This document shows positions 32,488 to 41,713 of a DNA stretch of 64,000 bases, piece by piece (within the stretch, counting starts at the first letter, position 1; each line of letters begins with the position of its first letter). Source of the stretch: an archaeon (GTDB taxonomy: Archaea; Nanobdellota; Nanobdellia; Woesearchaeales; GW2011-AR9); assembly GCA_018697095.1 (NCBI GenBank), contig JABHSG010000003.1, forward strand, positions 212,895 through 276,894. The letters run 5' to 3'. Both the position numbers and the translations under genes were made by a program. The notes beneath the pieces were generated by a model that was not told where the DNA came from, did not search any database, and worked only from the letters and a program-made list of their open reading frames with translations.

Positions 32488-34788
32488 ATGGCAAAAGACA
32501 AATCCACTAACAATATTACTTTGAAAATTAATGGCATGCACTGTGCTAGCTGTGTAAAAGTAAGTAGCCGAGCTCTTAAAAAAGTCCCTGGAGTTATTGA
32601 AGCTACTGTAAATTATGCAACAGAAAAAGCGAACATCACTTTCGACAAAAAAATAGCAAATCAAAAAGACATTATTCCACTTTTACAAAAAGCAGTGGAA
32701 GGTCGTGGTTATACTGCAATTGCCTTAACTGATGGTAAATCTTCACAAAAAAAGATTAAACAAATTCAACATGAAGAACTCAAAACTCTTAAACTAAAAT
32801 TATTTATTGGAATTATTCTTGGAACACCAGCATTAATACTTGGCATGTTTTTCATGAAAAATCCAATCCCATTTCAAAATTACATTCTTTGGGCTTTGTC
32901 AACACCAGTTCAATTTTATGTTGGTGCTCAGTTTTACAAAGGAGCTTGGGCTGCTCTAAAAAACAAAACAAGTAACATGGACACCCTAATTGCTCTTGGA
33001 ACAAGTGCAGCTTATTTTTATTCAGTTATCCTAGTCTTACAACATGGCAACAATGCCCACCAATTCTTCGAAACATCTGCAGTATTAATCACATTAGTAA
33101 TTCTGGGGAAATTTTTAGAAGCAAGAGCTAAAGGTAAAGCAAGTGACGCGATCAAAAAATTAATGGAACTTGGAGCTAAAACTGCTACTGTAATTAGATT
33201 AGTAAAAAAGAATGGGAAAACAACCAAACAGCAATTCAAAATCCCAATAGATGAAGTAAAAGTTGGTGACATCATTGTAGTAAAGCCTGGCCAAAAAGTT
33301 CCAGTAGATGGAATAATCACTTCTGGCCATTCCAGTATTGATGAATCTATGGTAACTGGTGAGAGTATGCCTACTTCAAAACAAAAAGGTGATTTAGTTA
33401 TCGGGTCCACTATCAATAAGACTGGATCATTCCAATTCAAAGCTACTAAAGTAGGAGCAAATACTACTCTTGCAAGAATCGTAAAATTAATCGAAGATGC
33501 GCAAACAAGTAAAGCGCCAATTCAAAGATACGCAGATTTGATCTCTAGCTATTTTGTGCCTGCAGTTATTTTCATAGCGATTTTAACCCTCACTATTTGG
33601 TTCTCTGTTGTAAAAGCAGATTTCTCATTCGCACTTATTGCGGCAGTGTCTGTATTAGTTATCGCTTGTCCATGCGCATTAGGCCTAGCAACGCCTACTG
33701 CTATTATGGTAGGTACTGGTATGGGAGCAAAAAAAGGCATTTTAATCAAAGGTGGTGAAGCTCTTGAAACTGCTCACAAAGTTAAATTTGTAGTATTTGA
33801 TAAAACTGGAACTATCACTAAGGGCAAACCTGAATTAACAGATATTCATATCAATAAATCTGCAAAGATAAACAAAAAATCAATTACAGAGAAACAACTT
33901 CTCACAATCGCAGCATCTATCGAAAATCATTCAGAACACCCTCTAGCTGAAGCGATTGTTAAGGCTGCAAAACAAAGAAGAACTACTCTAAAAAAAACAA
34001 GCAAATTCCAAGCAATTGTAGGTAAGGGAGTAACTGCAAAAATAAAAAAAACAACTTATTTTCTTGGAAATCAAAAACTCATGCAATCAAACAAAGTCAC
34101 AATCCCAAAGGATATCACTAAAATTCAAACCAAGTTAGAAGAGCAAGGGAAAACAGCTATGCTCTTAGCACAAAAAACAAGCAGCAAAGCCAAACCACAA
34201 TTACTTGGAATTGTAGCAGTAGCAGATGAGATAAAAAAAGATTCTAAAACTGCAATCAAGCAACTCTCGAAGTTAGGCATCATTAGTTACATGATAACTG
34301 GCGACAATCAAAGAACAGCAAATGCGATTGCTAAAAAAGCAGGCATCTCAAAAGAACATGTTTTCGCTGAAGTACTTCCTGAAGACAAAGCAAAACACGT
34401 AAAACGTCTTCAAAAACGTGGACAATTCAAAGTTGCAATGGTTGGCGATGGTATTAATGACGCACCAGCACTAGCAGTAGCAGACATTGGTATCGCCATG
34501 GGCAGTGGTACTGATGTAGCCATGGAAACTGGTCAAATAGTTTTAATGAAAAACAGCATCCAAGACGTTCCACGTGCAATCAAGCTCAGTAAATTAACTA
34601 TGTCCAAGATCAGACAAAACTTATTCTGGGCACTTTTCTATAACAGCCTAGGAATTCCAATTGCTGCAGGCCTTTTGTATCCTTGGACTGGCTGGCAACT
34701 TTCTCCAATGATCGCTGGAGGAGCAATGGCCCTAAGTAGTGTTAGTGTAATCACAAACTCCATACTACTAAAGACCAAGAAACTTTAG
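32488..34788 (+). CDS. copA: Copper-exporting P1B-type ATPase
   Basis: 766 residues. An N-terminal HMA domain has GMHCASC. The membrane metal site is CPCALG. The phosphorylation site is DKTGTITKG, the phosphatase motif is TGES, the nucleotide domain has SEHPLAEA, and the hinge is GDGINDAPALA. The last helices NSLGIP and ALSSVSVITNS fit the Cu(I)-specific P1B-1 group. It pumps Cu(I) out of the cytoplasm using ATP. A good AAGGAA ribosome-binding site precedes the ATG. It shares the ArsR promoter, and its HMA domain could receive copper from the chaperone at 24890. Confidence 0.96.
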   Translation: MAKDKSTNNITLKINGMHCASCVKVSSRALKKVPGVIEATVNYATEKANITFDKKIANQKDIIPLLQKAVEGRGYTAIALTDGKSSQKKIKQIQHEELKTLKLKLFIGIILGTPALILGMFFMKNPIPFQNYILWALSTPVQFYVGAQFYKGAWAALKNKTSNMDTLIALGTSAAYFYSVILVLQHGNNAHQFFETSAVLITLVILGKFLEARAKGKASDAIKKLMELGAKTATVIRLVKKNGKTTKQQFKIPIDEVKVGDIIVVKPGQKVPVDGIITSGHSSIDESMVTGESMPTSKQKGDLVIGSTINKTGSFQFKATKVGANTTLARIVKLIEDAQTSKAPIQRYADLISSYFVPAVIFIAILTLTIWFSVVKADFSFALIAAVSVLVIACPCALGLATPTAIMVGTGMGAKKGILIKGGEALETAHKVKFVVFDKTGTITKGKPELTDIHINKSAKINKKSITEKQLLTIAASIENHSEHPLAEAIVKAAKQRRTTLKKTSKFQAIVGKGVTAKIKKTTYFLGNQKLMQSNKVTIPKDITKIQTKLEEQGKTAMLLAQKTSSKAKPQLLGIVAVADEIKKDSKTAIKQLSKLGIISYMITGDNQRTANAIAKKAGISKEHVFAEVLPEDKAKHVKRLQKRGQFKVAMVGDGINDAPALAVADIGIAMGSGTDVAMETGQIVLMKNSIQDVPRAIKLSKLTMSKIRQNLFWALFYNSLGIPIAAGLLYPWTGWQLSPMIAGGAMALSSVSVITNSILLKTKKL

Positions 34789-34864
34789 ATGACTATGTTC
34801 TATCTCCAACTATTTAGGGTGGCACACAAATCTTTATTAGGTTGTTAGGACCTTGTATCAGTTA

Positions 34865-36034
34865 ATGGTTGATAAAAACATAATGAGAGATATTGAGAAG
34901 ATATTAGTATTAGCTCAGAAGGCTCATGACCATTTACAAAAAAATAACATCCCTAAAGCTAAAAGAAAACTAAAAAGAATAATCAAATTTGATTTAGATG
35001 AATTATCAAGGTTGCAAAAAGAAAAAGGTAATAAGAAACTCCTAGGAGATTGTGCAGTTGTTTTTAAAGATGCAAAAGAAGCCTTGAGGGGTTTGAATTC
35101 AGTACAACTTTTTGATGAAGCAAAAAGGTTAATTGATGAAATTGTTAAATTAGAAGGCCATGAATACGAACTTCAGAGAAGTTGGGAACATCGTAGAAAA
35201 AAGCAGCTAGAAGAGGAACAAAAGGAAAACGAATTATATGAATTTTGGCACAAACAAATATATGCCTTAAAATTATCTCATTACACCTCACAGATAAATG
35301 CTAGAAGGTTACTAAAAAATGGATACAATCCTGGCGATAAACCTGTTGGTTGGGATCTTGTTATGGAAGCTTGGGATTTAGTTGATTCAATTGACTGGAT
35401 TCCAGAAGGGTCTCAGTTTGTTTCATGGGGAGTTTCTTCTAAAGAGGCATATCAAAATAGAAAAAAAGGACTTTATGTTTGTGCTTTTGAAGTTTATAAT
35501 AATCACATGAAAACTTCTGAGACAATAAATTATTTTACTAAGTCCTTAAGAAAGAAAGTTGAACAAATGGAACAAGTGTTAACAAGTAGTGATTTTGAAG
35601 CTTATCTAGAAATAATTAAAAGATATGGTGGTGGGACACCTATACGTGAACACTTCCAAAAGATATATCAAAATATTTTCACTAATTCTGAAAGGTTAAA
35701 ATATCTTAAATTGAAGAAGCTTTTGGAAGATTTGGAAGGATTAGTTAATCGTTCTAAACATGTTGTCCTTTGGTTATTCGCAAAAGAGGTTTTTAGAGTG
35801 TCTCCTCATGCATTCTCTCGTAGTGGGATTGTCTTATCATATAATGAATTCAAGAAAGAATACCTTTGGATGGATAAGATCTATGGAAAAGGTCTTGATA
35901 AAGGGATGCTAAGTATGGAATTGAAAGAAATAATGAATCGTTTCTTTAGTAACGAAATTGAGCTTGATTGCATTATCCCCCCGAAATTATTTCATATTGA
36001 CAAAAGACATGCAGATTTATTAAAGAATAGTTGA
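34865..36034 (+). CDS. Uncharacterised protein with helical N-terminus and possible ADP-ribosyltransferase-like core
   Basis: About 389 residues from the ATG at 34865; a TTG at 34853 is an alternative. Residues 1-130 are Lys/Glu-rich helices, probably coiled coil. The middle part has LSHYTSQINARRLLKNGYNP followed later by FVSWGVSSKEAYQNR. An H-Y-T-S ... A-R-x-L-L-x-x-G arrangement is reminiscent of the first strand of DarT- or PARP-like ADP-ribosyltransferases, but the remaining motifs are not clear. The C-terminal 120 residues are helical. There is no obvious operon partner. The function is unknown; the enzyme idea is speculative. Confidence 0.65.
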   Translation: MVDKNIMRDIEKILVLAQKAHDHLQKNNIPKAKRKLKRIIKFDLDELSRLQKEKGNKKLLGDCAVVFKDAKEALRGLNSVQLFDEAKRLIDEIVKLEGHEYELQRSWEHRRKKQLEEEQKENELYEFWHKQIYALKLSHYTSQINARRLLKNGYNPGDKPVGWDLVMEAWDLVDSIDWIPEGSQFVSWGVSSKEAYQNRKKGLYVCAFEVYNNHMKTSETINYFTKSLRKKVEQMEQVLTSSDFEAYLEIIKRYGGGTPIREHFQKIYQNIFTNSERLKYLKLKKLLEDLEGLVNRSKHVVLWLFAKEVFRVSPHAFSRSGIVLSYNEFKKEYLWMDKIYGKGLDKGMLSMELKEIMNRFFSNEIELDCIIPPKLFHIDKRHADLLKNS

Positions 36035-36112
36035 AAGTCTGTGGTCCAATTGAACTAAGTTTTAAGAGATTATTCTAATAACTCTTATATAGAATTATAA
36101 CCTCGACTTGCT

Positions 36113-36601
36113 ATGGAATTAGGCCTTGTTGACGTAGTAGACATAAATGATCAAGTCTTAAAGACAATTGATAGAATCAAAGCTACAGATGATGACATAT
36201 TAAGAGTCGCTGGAGTTTTCATAGTTAATGACAAAAAAGAAATTCTCCTTCAATTACGTTCAGAAAAAAGTTTTAGATACCCATCTTTCTGGGATTGTGC
36301 TGGTGGTGGTCATGTGGACGCTGGTGAAGATTACAAAACTTGTGCTCCAAGAGAACTCTTTGAAGAAACTAAAATCAAAGCAGAACTGGAATTTTTGGGA
36401 AAACATTACATCGAGCTTCCTGATGGAAGAAAACATTTTAATGCTTTTTTCAAAGGAACATACAATGGTGAATTTGAGGCAGACCCTAAAGAAGTTTCAA
36501 AGTTAAAATTCCTATCACTAGATGAAATTAAAAAAATGATTGAGCGCAAAGATAAGATTCACCCTGAATGTTTATTTGGATTAAAGAAGTACTTTCTCTA
36601 G
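36113..36601 (+). CDS. Nudix hydrolase
   Basis: 162 residues. The Nudix box reads GGHVDAGED, then CAPRELFEET, matching Gx5Ex7REUxEE, with Lys in place of the usual final Gly. The upstream VNDKKEILLQLRSEKSFRYP and WDCAGGGHV recall the subgroup containing isopentenyl-diphosphate isomerase-like and nucleoside-diphosphate hydrolases. It cleaves X-linked nucleoside diphosphates with Mg2+ in the cytoplasm. Substrate unknown. It is convergent with the FAD-linked oxidase gene, 19 bases apart. Confidence 0.92.
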   Translation: MELGLVDVVDINDQVLKTIDRIKATDDDILRVAGVFIVNDKKEILLQLRSEKSFRYPSFWDCAGGGHVDAGEDYKTCAPRELFEETKIKAELEFLGKHYIELPDGRKHFNAFFKGTYNGEFEADPKEVSKLKFLSLDEIKKMIERKDKIHPECLFGLKKYFL

Positions 36602-36620
36602 ATCTTTCATTTTTTATAAT

Positions 36621-38291
36621 TCACTTAGTTTTAACATGCTTCATTGCAAACTTAAAATCTCCATAAACTTTTTTCCCAGGATTAAATACATTCTGTGGAT
36701 CAAAAATATCTTTTACTTTTTCAAACAAACGTGTCATTTTAGGTCCATACTGTTTTTCTACAAATGATGTACGAATAAGTCCATCATTATGTTCTGCAGT
36801 AATAGTCCCACCATGTGCAAGAACCAAATCAACAAAGTCCTTAAGCACAACCGGGATTTTGTCTCTTTCTTTTTTATCCTTCAAATCCATAAGTGGTATT
36901 ACATGGAAGTTTCCATCACCAGCATGTCCTGCTAGTGTTGGCTTGATTCCATGTGACTTGAGTAAATTATACAACTTTGGTAAAAAAACTGGTAATTCAG
37001 AAGGTAGCACTGCAAAATCATCTACAAAAGGAACAGTTTGTTTACCTTTAACATGTTCACGAAGCAAGCTAAATGATTCACGGCGTATGGTCCAATACTT
37101 CTCACTCTCCTGCGAAGATTGCATCACTAAATGAGGGATCTTACTATTTTTCAACACAGCATCAACTTGCACAATTCTTTTTTTGAGTTCAACTAATCGG
37201 TTTTCACTAATTTCTACCAGCACAATAAACACTGGAAGCCCATGCCTAAGCATCAATAATGCTTCTCGCCAAAAACTAAACAGCATCTTCAAAAGTCCTT
37301 TGCCAGTTTTGCGTGCAATTTGTGGCATAAAACGTAAACCCAAAAGCATAGTGTTTCGATCAAAACTTTCTAAACTATTAGGGGCGTATGGTAATAACAT
37401 TTTCACTAAATCAGCCATGTCTTTCAGGTCTTTCAAATACACTGCAATAAGACGCGAATGATTTTTCCTACGTACAACAGCTACCTTCGCCTGCGACCAT
37501 AAACCAAGTGTCCCTTGTGATCCCACAAAAATTTTAGAAAGATCAAAAACTCCTGTGTCACGGTCCCACACTTTCCACAATAAATAACCACAAGAATTTT
37601 TAGAAGTTTTGGGTGCAGCATTTTTGATCAAATCATAATTTTCTTCTAAAAGTTGATACATCTTGCGATATACTTTCCCTTCAAAATTATCTTTACGCAA
37701 TTTCATATTCAATTGCTTTTTAGTGAGTGGACCAAAATCATACACATTTCCATCAGACAAAAGCACATTAAGGCTTTTAACATGTTCCACAGTTTGTCCA
37801 TGCAACATGTTTTTTTCAGAACCAGCATTGTTTGCAATCATCCCACCAAGTGCACAAATAGATTTGCTAGCAGGAAAGCTAGGAAAGTACAGTTTTTTAC
37901 GATTCATAGCTTTTTCCATCTCATGATAATACAAGCCAGGTTCTACTACTGCAACTTTAGGATTCAACGAAACTAGCTTATTCATATACTTTGTAAAAGA
38001 AACTACAATAGATTGTGTTAATGGTCCTCCACTCATACATGTTCCAGCAGCTCGCGCCGTGAGTGTCAATTTCAAAGGATATTTTTGTGCTTTTTTCCAT
38101 GAAGAAGCTCTACGATTAAAACGATTTACAAAACGCATCAGTTTTTGTAAATCTCTGAAATTTTTTGGAAATACAACTAAGTTTGGCATCACTTGAAATA
38201 TTGAAGCATCTTGACTATGCTCTAAAATAATTTTAGAATCAAAACTAACTTCACCTTCTAGTAAAGCCTCCAAATCTTTAATCCAGTTCAC
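36621..38291 (-). CDS. FAD-linked oxidase/dehydrogenase, GlcD/D-lactate dehydrogenase type
   Basis: 556 residues. The N-terminal FAD-binding domain has LTARAAGTCMSGGPL and a flavin-contact block GGMIANNAGSEKNMLHGQT. The C-terminal FAD-oxidase domain contains GHAGDGNFHVIPL and TAEHNDGLIRT. Such enzymes oxidise 2-hydroxy acids (glycolate, D-lactate, D-2-hydroxyglutarate). No iron-sulfur extension is attached, so electrons must go to a separate acceptor. The substrate cannot be assigned from sequence. The gene is single, with the LOG gene 108 bases upstream on the same strand. Confidence 0.93.
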   Translation of the reverse strand: MNWIKDLEALLEGEVSFDSKIILEHSQDASIFQVMPNLVVFPKNFRDLQKLMRFVNRFNRRASSWKKAQKYPLKLTLTARAAGTCMSGGPLTQSIVVSFTKYMNKLVSLNPKVAVVEPGLYYHEMEKAMNRKKLYFPSFPASKSICALGGMIANNAGSEKNMLHGQTVEHVKSLNVLLSDGNVYDFGPLTKKQLNMKLRKDNFEGKVYRKMYQLLEENYDLIKNAAPKTSKNSCGYLLWKVWDRDTGVFDLSKIFVGSQGTLGLWSQAKVAVVRRKNHSRLIAVYLKDLKDMADLVKMLLPYAPNSLESFDRNTMLLGLRFMPQIARKTGKGLLKMLFSFWREALLMLRHGLPVFIVLVEISENRLVELKKRIVQVDAVLKNSKIPHLVMQSSQESEKYWTIRRESFSLLREHVKGKQTVPFVDDFAVLPSELPVFLPKLYNLLKSHGIKPTLAGHAGDGNFHVIPLMDLKDKKERDKIPVVLKDFVDLVLAHGGTITAEHNDGLIRTSFVEKQYGPKMTRLFEKVKDIFDPQNVFNPGKKVYGDFKFAMKHVKTK

Positions 38292-38399
38292 AATATCACC
38301 ATTATATACATCTCAAAGATTTATTTATCTAATTCAAATATATCTTCTTTAACATAAAAAATTCGCAGCTTTCTAAAGTTTAAACGCATATTCACAAGA

Positions 38400-39050
38400 T
38401 TACTTTTCTTTTTTATATCTTTTAAAATTACTACACACATGTCCACTTCCCAAAGAATCCTCTTGCACTTTCTTCAAAAGTTTCATAGCAGCGCTACTAC
38501 TTTTAACCACAAACACATTAGAAAAATCGCTACTACTCATTAATTTTTTACGTACCATTTCTTTTTTGATCCAATCAAGAAGGCCTTGCCAATGAGCTCC
38601 TAACAGTATTATCGGAGTTTCGCAGATATGTTTGACTTGCACCAGTTGCCAAGTATAAAGTAATTCCAGTAAAGTCCCAATGCCGCCAGGTGCTACTACA
38701 ACAGCATTTGAAAGTTCCATAAAAGAATCTAAACGATTAGAAAAACGCATAAAATCTTTTTTGATATCTAAATGATAACCATCATGTTGCTCGCGCGGCA
38801 AATTTATTGTAAGCCCAATTGAATGTGCACCCTTCTTTCCTTTACGTCCAGCATGATGCCCACGACTCGCAGCGTCCATTAAACCTGGGCCACCACCTGT
38901 TACAACATCCATCTCTGCTTTAGCAATCATCTTAGCCAAACTAAACACTTGCTTATACCGTACATCTCCTTTACTCAAACGAGCAGATCCAAATATAGCA
39001 ACTCTAAAATGTGAAGGATCAATCTTAGAACGCTTTTTACCAACCATCAT
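38400..39050 (-). CDS. LOG-family nucleotide phosphoribohydrolase
   Basis: 216 residues. The Rossmann-type fold carries VVTGGGPGLMDAASRG and the family signature PGGIGTLLELL. These proteins, formerly called lysine decarboxylases, release bases from nucleoside 5'-monophosphates. They produce cytokinins in plants; in archaea the role is unclear. The basic N-terminus (MMVGKKRSKIDPSHFRV) has two adjacent Met codons; either could be the start. It lies 23 bases from the downstream end of the GT2/P-loop gene on the same strand and may be in its transcript. Confidence 0.92.
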   Translation of the reverse strand: MMVGKKRSKIDPSHFRVAIFGSARLSKGDVRYKQVFSLAKMIAKAEMDVVTGGGPGLMDAASRGHHAGRKGKKGAHSIGLTINLPREQHDGYHLDIKKDFMRFSNRLDSFMELSNAVVVAPGGIGTLLELLYTWQLVQVKHICETPIILLGAHWQGLLDWIKKEMVRKKLMSSSDFSNVFVVKSSSAAMKLLKKVQEDSLGSGHVCSNFKRYKKEK

Positions 39051-39073
39051 AAAGAAACAAACAAAACTCCCTT

Positions 39074-40471
39074 TTAAAACTTCTTTTCCATCAAAGAATC
39101 CAGTTTCAATTGCAATTCTTCCATACTTTCACTATTGTCAATCACAACAGCGCCATTTCCCAAGATATAATCACGACTTAAACCTAACAGATACTGTTTT
39201 TCTTCATATTCAATTCTTCTAATAGCAACTTCAGAACTTATCTCTTTACCAACGCTACTTCTCAAAACGCGTTCTTCAAATGGCAAATCAATTACAACTA
39301 ACTTCACTTTGCCTTTAAAATTTTCATAAAGGTATTTCGCATCTTGAATAAGTCGCAATCCATCAATTACATAACAATTATTAGAAGACTTCAAAATAAA
39401 TTCATCTTCCAAAAAAGCTTTCATATACTCTAAATCACCAAGGGAATAAATCCAATCTCCAGCGGCAAAAGTCAATTCCTTAAACCCTACTCCATTTAAC
39501 TTTTCTTTTTGCTCAGCATACGTAGATGATTTCAAAAATCTTGGAACAATGAATTTTTTGTAATGCTCTCTTACAGAAACTATACTACATTCATACTTCT
39601 TTTGCAAATATTTAGAGGCAGTAGTCTTCCCAACTCCAATCCCACCAAACAAAAGAATCAAACGCACGCTCTCATCCTTTAACAACTCACTCAAATTACT
39701 CTCATTTGCCCCATCACTTTTAACTATATGATAAATACCTGATAACTTCTTATCACTCACTCCAAAAGAATACATTGTCTTAACAATTGTATTAATTAGT
39801 GATTGTTTATAGACGCCAACTCGCAAAAAACGTCTAGCAGAAGTAACAACTTTTTCACGTAAAAATACTGCTTTTCCCTCTTCACGTAACCTAGAACAAA
39901 TCTCCACATCTTCAAAGAGTTTCATTGACTTAAACCCACCAATCTTTTCAAACACGCTCTTCAAAACAAATAAACTCTGATCTCCGTAAATATTTTTTGT
40001 AATTTTCATCCGTAAATCTGTTTGCCAAGCAACAAAAGCTAAAAATTTGTGATGATGATCAAAACTAACCCTGAATGCTCCAAATACAGTCTTGTCATTA
40101 CCAACTCCTTCTTTATTCTCAAAAGCTTTCAGAATTGAACTAAATGCATTCTTTGGAATAATTGTGTCTGGGTGAAGAAAAAATAATATCTCACCACTAG
40201 CCTTCTTTGCTCCAATATTCATAAGGCCCCCACGGGTCTCTTCATTACAACTAATTACTTTCACAAATGAATAAGAATTACAAATTGATTCAGTAGCATC
40301 ACTACTGTTTGAGACAACAATCACTTCAAAAGATTCACTTCCAGCCTCATTACCTAAACCATCACTCTTACTACTCGCATCATTAACTCCAAACTTTTGT
40401 TTAGCAATAGAATCAAGTGTTCTTCCAATAAACTTCTCTTCATTTTTAGCTGGAATAATAATGGACATCAT
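39074..40471 (-). CDS. Fusion of GT2 glycosyltransferase (TIGR04283-like) and P-loop kinase-like domain
   Basis: 465 residues. The N-terminal about 240 residues are a family 2 glycosyltransferase: MMSIIIPAKNEEKFIGRTL, EETRGGLMNIGAKKASGEI, FFLHPDTIIP, YGDQSLFVL and TSARRF. This set matches the rSAM/selenodomain-associated TIGR04283 group. The C-terminal about 190 residues start LILLFGGIGVGKTTASKYL (Walker A), continue with VIDGLRL and VIDLPFEERVLR, and resemble dephospho-CoA-kinase-like or adenylate-kinase-like P-loop proteins. I know of no characterised enzyme with this pairing. The frame is continuous with no sign of an assembly join. A sugar-nucleotide or lipid-linked role is possible. Confidence 0.85.
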   Translation of the reverse strand: MMSIIIPAKNEEKFIGRTLDSIAKQKFGVNDASSKSDGLGNEAGSESFEVIVVSNSSDATESICNSYSFVKVISCNEETRGGLMNIGAKKASGEILFFLHPDTIIPKNAFSSILKAFENKEGVGNDKTVFGAFRVSFDHHHKFLAFVAWQTDLRMKITKNIYGDQSLFVLKSVFEKIGGFKSMKLFEDVEICSRLREEGKAVFLREKVVTSARRFLRVGVYKQSLINTIVKTMYSFGVSDKKLSGIYHIVKSDGANESNLSELLKDESVRLILLFGGIGVGKTTASKYLQKKYECSIVSVREHYKKFIVPRFLKSSTYAEQKEKLNGVGFKELTFAAGDWIYSLGDLEYMKAFLEDEFILKSSNNCYVIDGLRLIQDAKYLYENFKGKVKLVVIDLPFEERVLRSSVGKEISSEVAIRRIEYEEKQYLLGLSRDYILGNGAVVIDNSESMEELQLKLDSLMEKKF

Positions 40472-40638
40472 ATTTATTTCAATTTTCAGCCAACTATACT
40501 CTTTTTAACATCTTTGCAAAGAATTGCCAAAACAATAGTTCTGTTCTCATTTGAAAGTGTACATCAATCTTTAAATCAAAAATTCACTTAATATATTAAA
40601 TCATAATCAAATAAAATCAAAATTAAGAGGCGATTAAT

Positions 40639-41076
40639 ATGAAACAAATGAAAATGGTCATGATTGTCATGACATTACTAATGATTCTAAGTATCTGGTT
40701 TGCTTGGCAAGGTTCAAGCATGCACGCGCAAGTTACAGTAGAAGAAGCATCCTTTCACGAACTTAATGCAGACTACTATAGCTTAGATAAAGCTACACGT
40801 GACGCTGCGGAAACTGACTCAGAATTAAATACAGACCTTGCAACAATCAAAAATTATCCAAGTGAATTATTAAGACTAAAATTAGTTGGTGTTGGTAAAT
40901 TACTTACTGGAATCTATTTCTTACTGTTTGGGATCTTAATTGCACTAGTCTTGATGCCAATGCGCCTAGCGCAATTTATGCAAAAACAAGCAGCTCCAGC
41001 AAAAGCAGCTCCTAAAAAATCCAGCAAAAAAACTAGTAGGGCAAGAAAATCTAGCAAAGGCAGAAAACGCAAGTAG
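40639..41076 (+). CDS. Two-helix membrane protein with very basic C-terminal tail
   Basis: 145 residues, no family recognised. An N-terminal anchor (MVMIVMTLLMILSIWFAW) and a second helix (LVGVGKLLTGIYFLLFGILIALVLM) flank an outer acidic loop of about 60 residues. The last 40 residues are mostly Lys, Ala, Ser and Arg (APKKSSKKTSRARKSSKG), like histone H1 or ribosomal tails, and could bind nucleic acid or the inner membrane face. GAGGCGAT at 40627-40634 is a good ribosome-binding site for the ATG at 40639. Confidence 0.75.
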   Translation: MKQMKMVMIVMTLLMILSIWFAWQGSSMHAQVTVEEASFHELNADYYSLDKATRDAAETDSELNTDLATIKNYPSELLRLKLVGVGKLLTGIYFLLFGILIALVLMPMRLAQFMQKQAAPAKAAPKKSSKKTSRARKSSKGRKRK

Positions 41077-41091
41077 AACAAAACAACAAAC

Positions 41092-41130
41092 AATCTTTTT
41101 ATTTTATTTTTATTCTCTTAATTTTTTCTA
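41092..41130 (+). terminator. T-rich terminator
   Basis: CTTTTTATTTTATTTTTATT followed by TTAATTTTTTCT, directly after the basic-tail membrane protein and before the next promoter; no hairpin. Confidence 0.5.
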
Positions 41131-41173
41131 ATAATAAACAAATTATAAATACTAATTCTCATTATGGTTAGTT

Positions 41174-41680
41174 ATGAGCAAAAAAAAAGACTCCTCAAAA
41201 TTCAACTGGAAACAAAAATTAATCATTCTTGCTTTAGTTATAATCACAGTAGCATTTGTTTTTACTGGAATTTACTTAGTCTTTGATTCACCTTCATACG
41301 AGAACCATTGTTTTGACAAACGTGCAGTCCCAATGGAGATAACAACCGAGGAAGAATGTACTCTATACGAAGGCACTTGGGAAGCAGACTCTTACTGCGA
41401 TATGTATTCAGAATGTAGCGCAGCGTATGAAACACAAAACAGCCAGTTTCGCTTTCAAGTATTCATAACTTCATTCATAATTGGTGCAATTGTACTCATC
41501 AGTGCTATCTTCATTCCAATCCCAATTTTGTCAGCTAGTATGATGGGCTCAGGCATTTTCATTCTCATAATTAGCCTCTTGCAATACTGGGAAGACCTAG
41601 GAGAGATATACAGGTTCCTTATACTAGGAATTACTCTCGTAGTACTCATTTACATAGCCATCAAAAAGTTCAACAAGTAA
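41174..41680 (+). CDS. Polytopic small membrane protein
   Basis: 168 residues, no family recognised. Four membrane helices are visible. Between helices 1 and 2 an outer loop of about 60 residues carries four cysteines (ENHCFDK, EECTL, SYCDMYSEC) that could form two disulfides. The short N-terminus is Lys-rich (cytoplasmic). It is convergent with the dehydrogenase-like gene. Function unknown. Confidence 0.75.
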   Translation: MSKKKDSSKFNWKQKLIILALVIITVAFVFTGIYLVFDSPSYENHCFDKRAVPMEITTEEECTLYEGTWEADSYCDMYSECSAAYETQNSQFRFQVFITSFIIGAIVLISAIFIPIPILSASMMGSGIFILIISLLQYWEDLGEIYRFLILGITLVVLIYIAIKKFNK

Positions 41681-41713
41681 TTAATTTTTTATTTTATTAA
41701 TTCTAAAAGTAAA

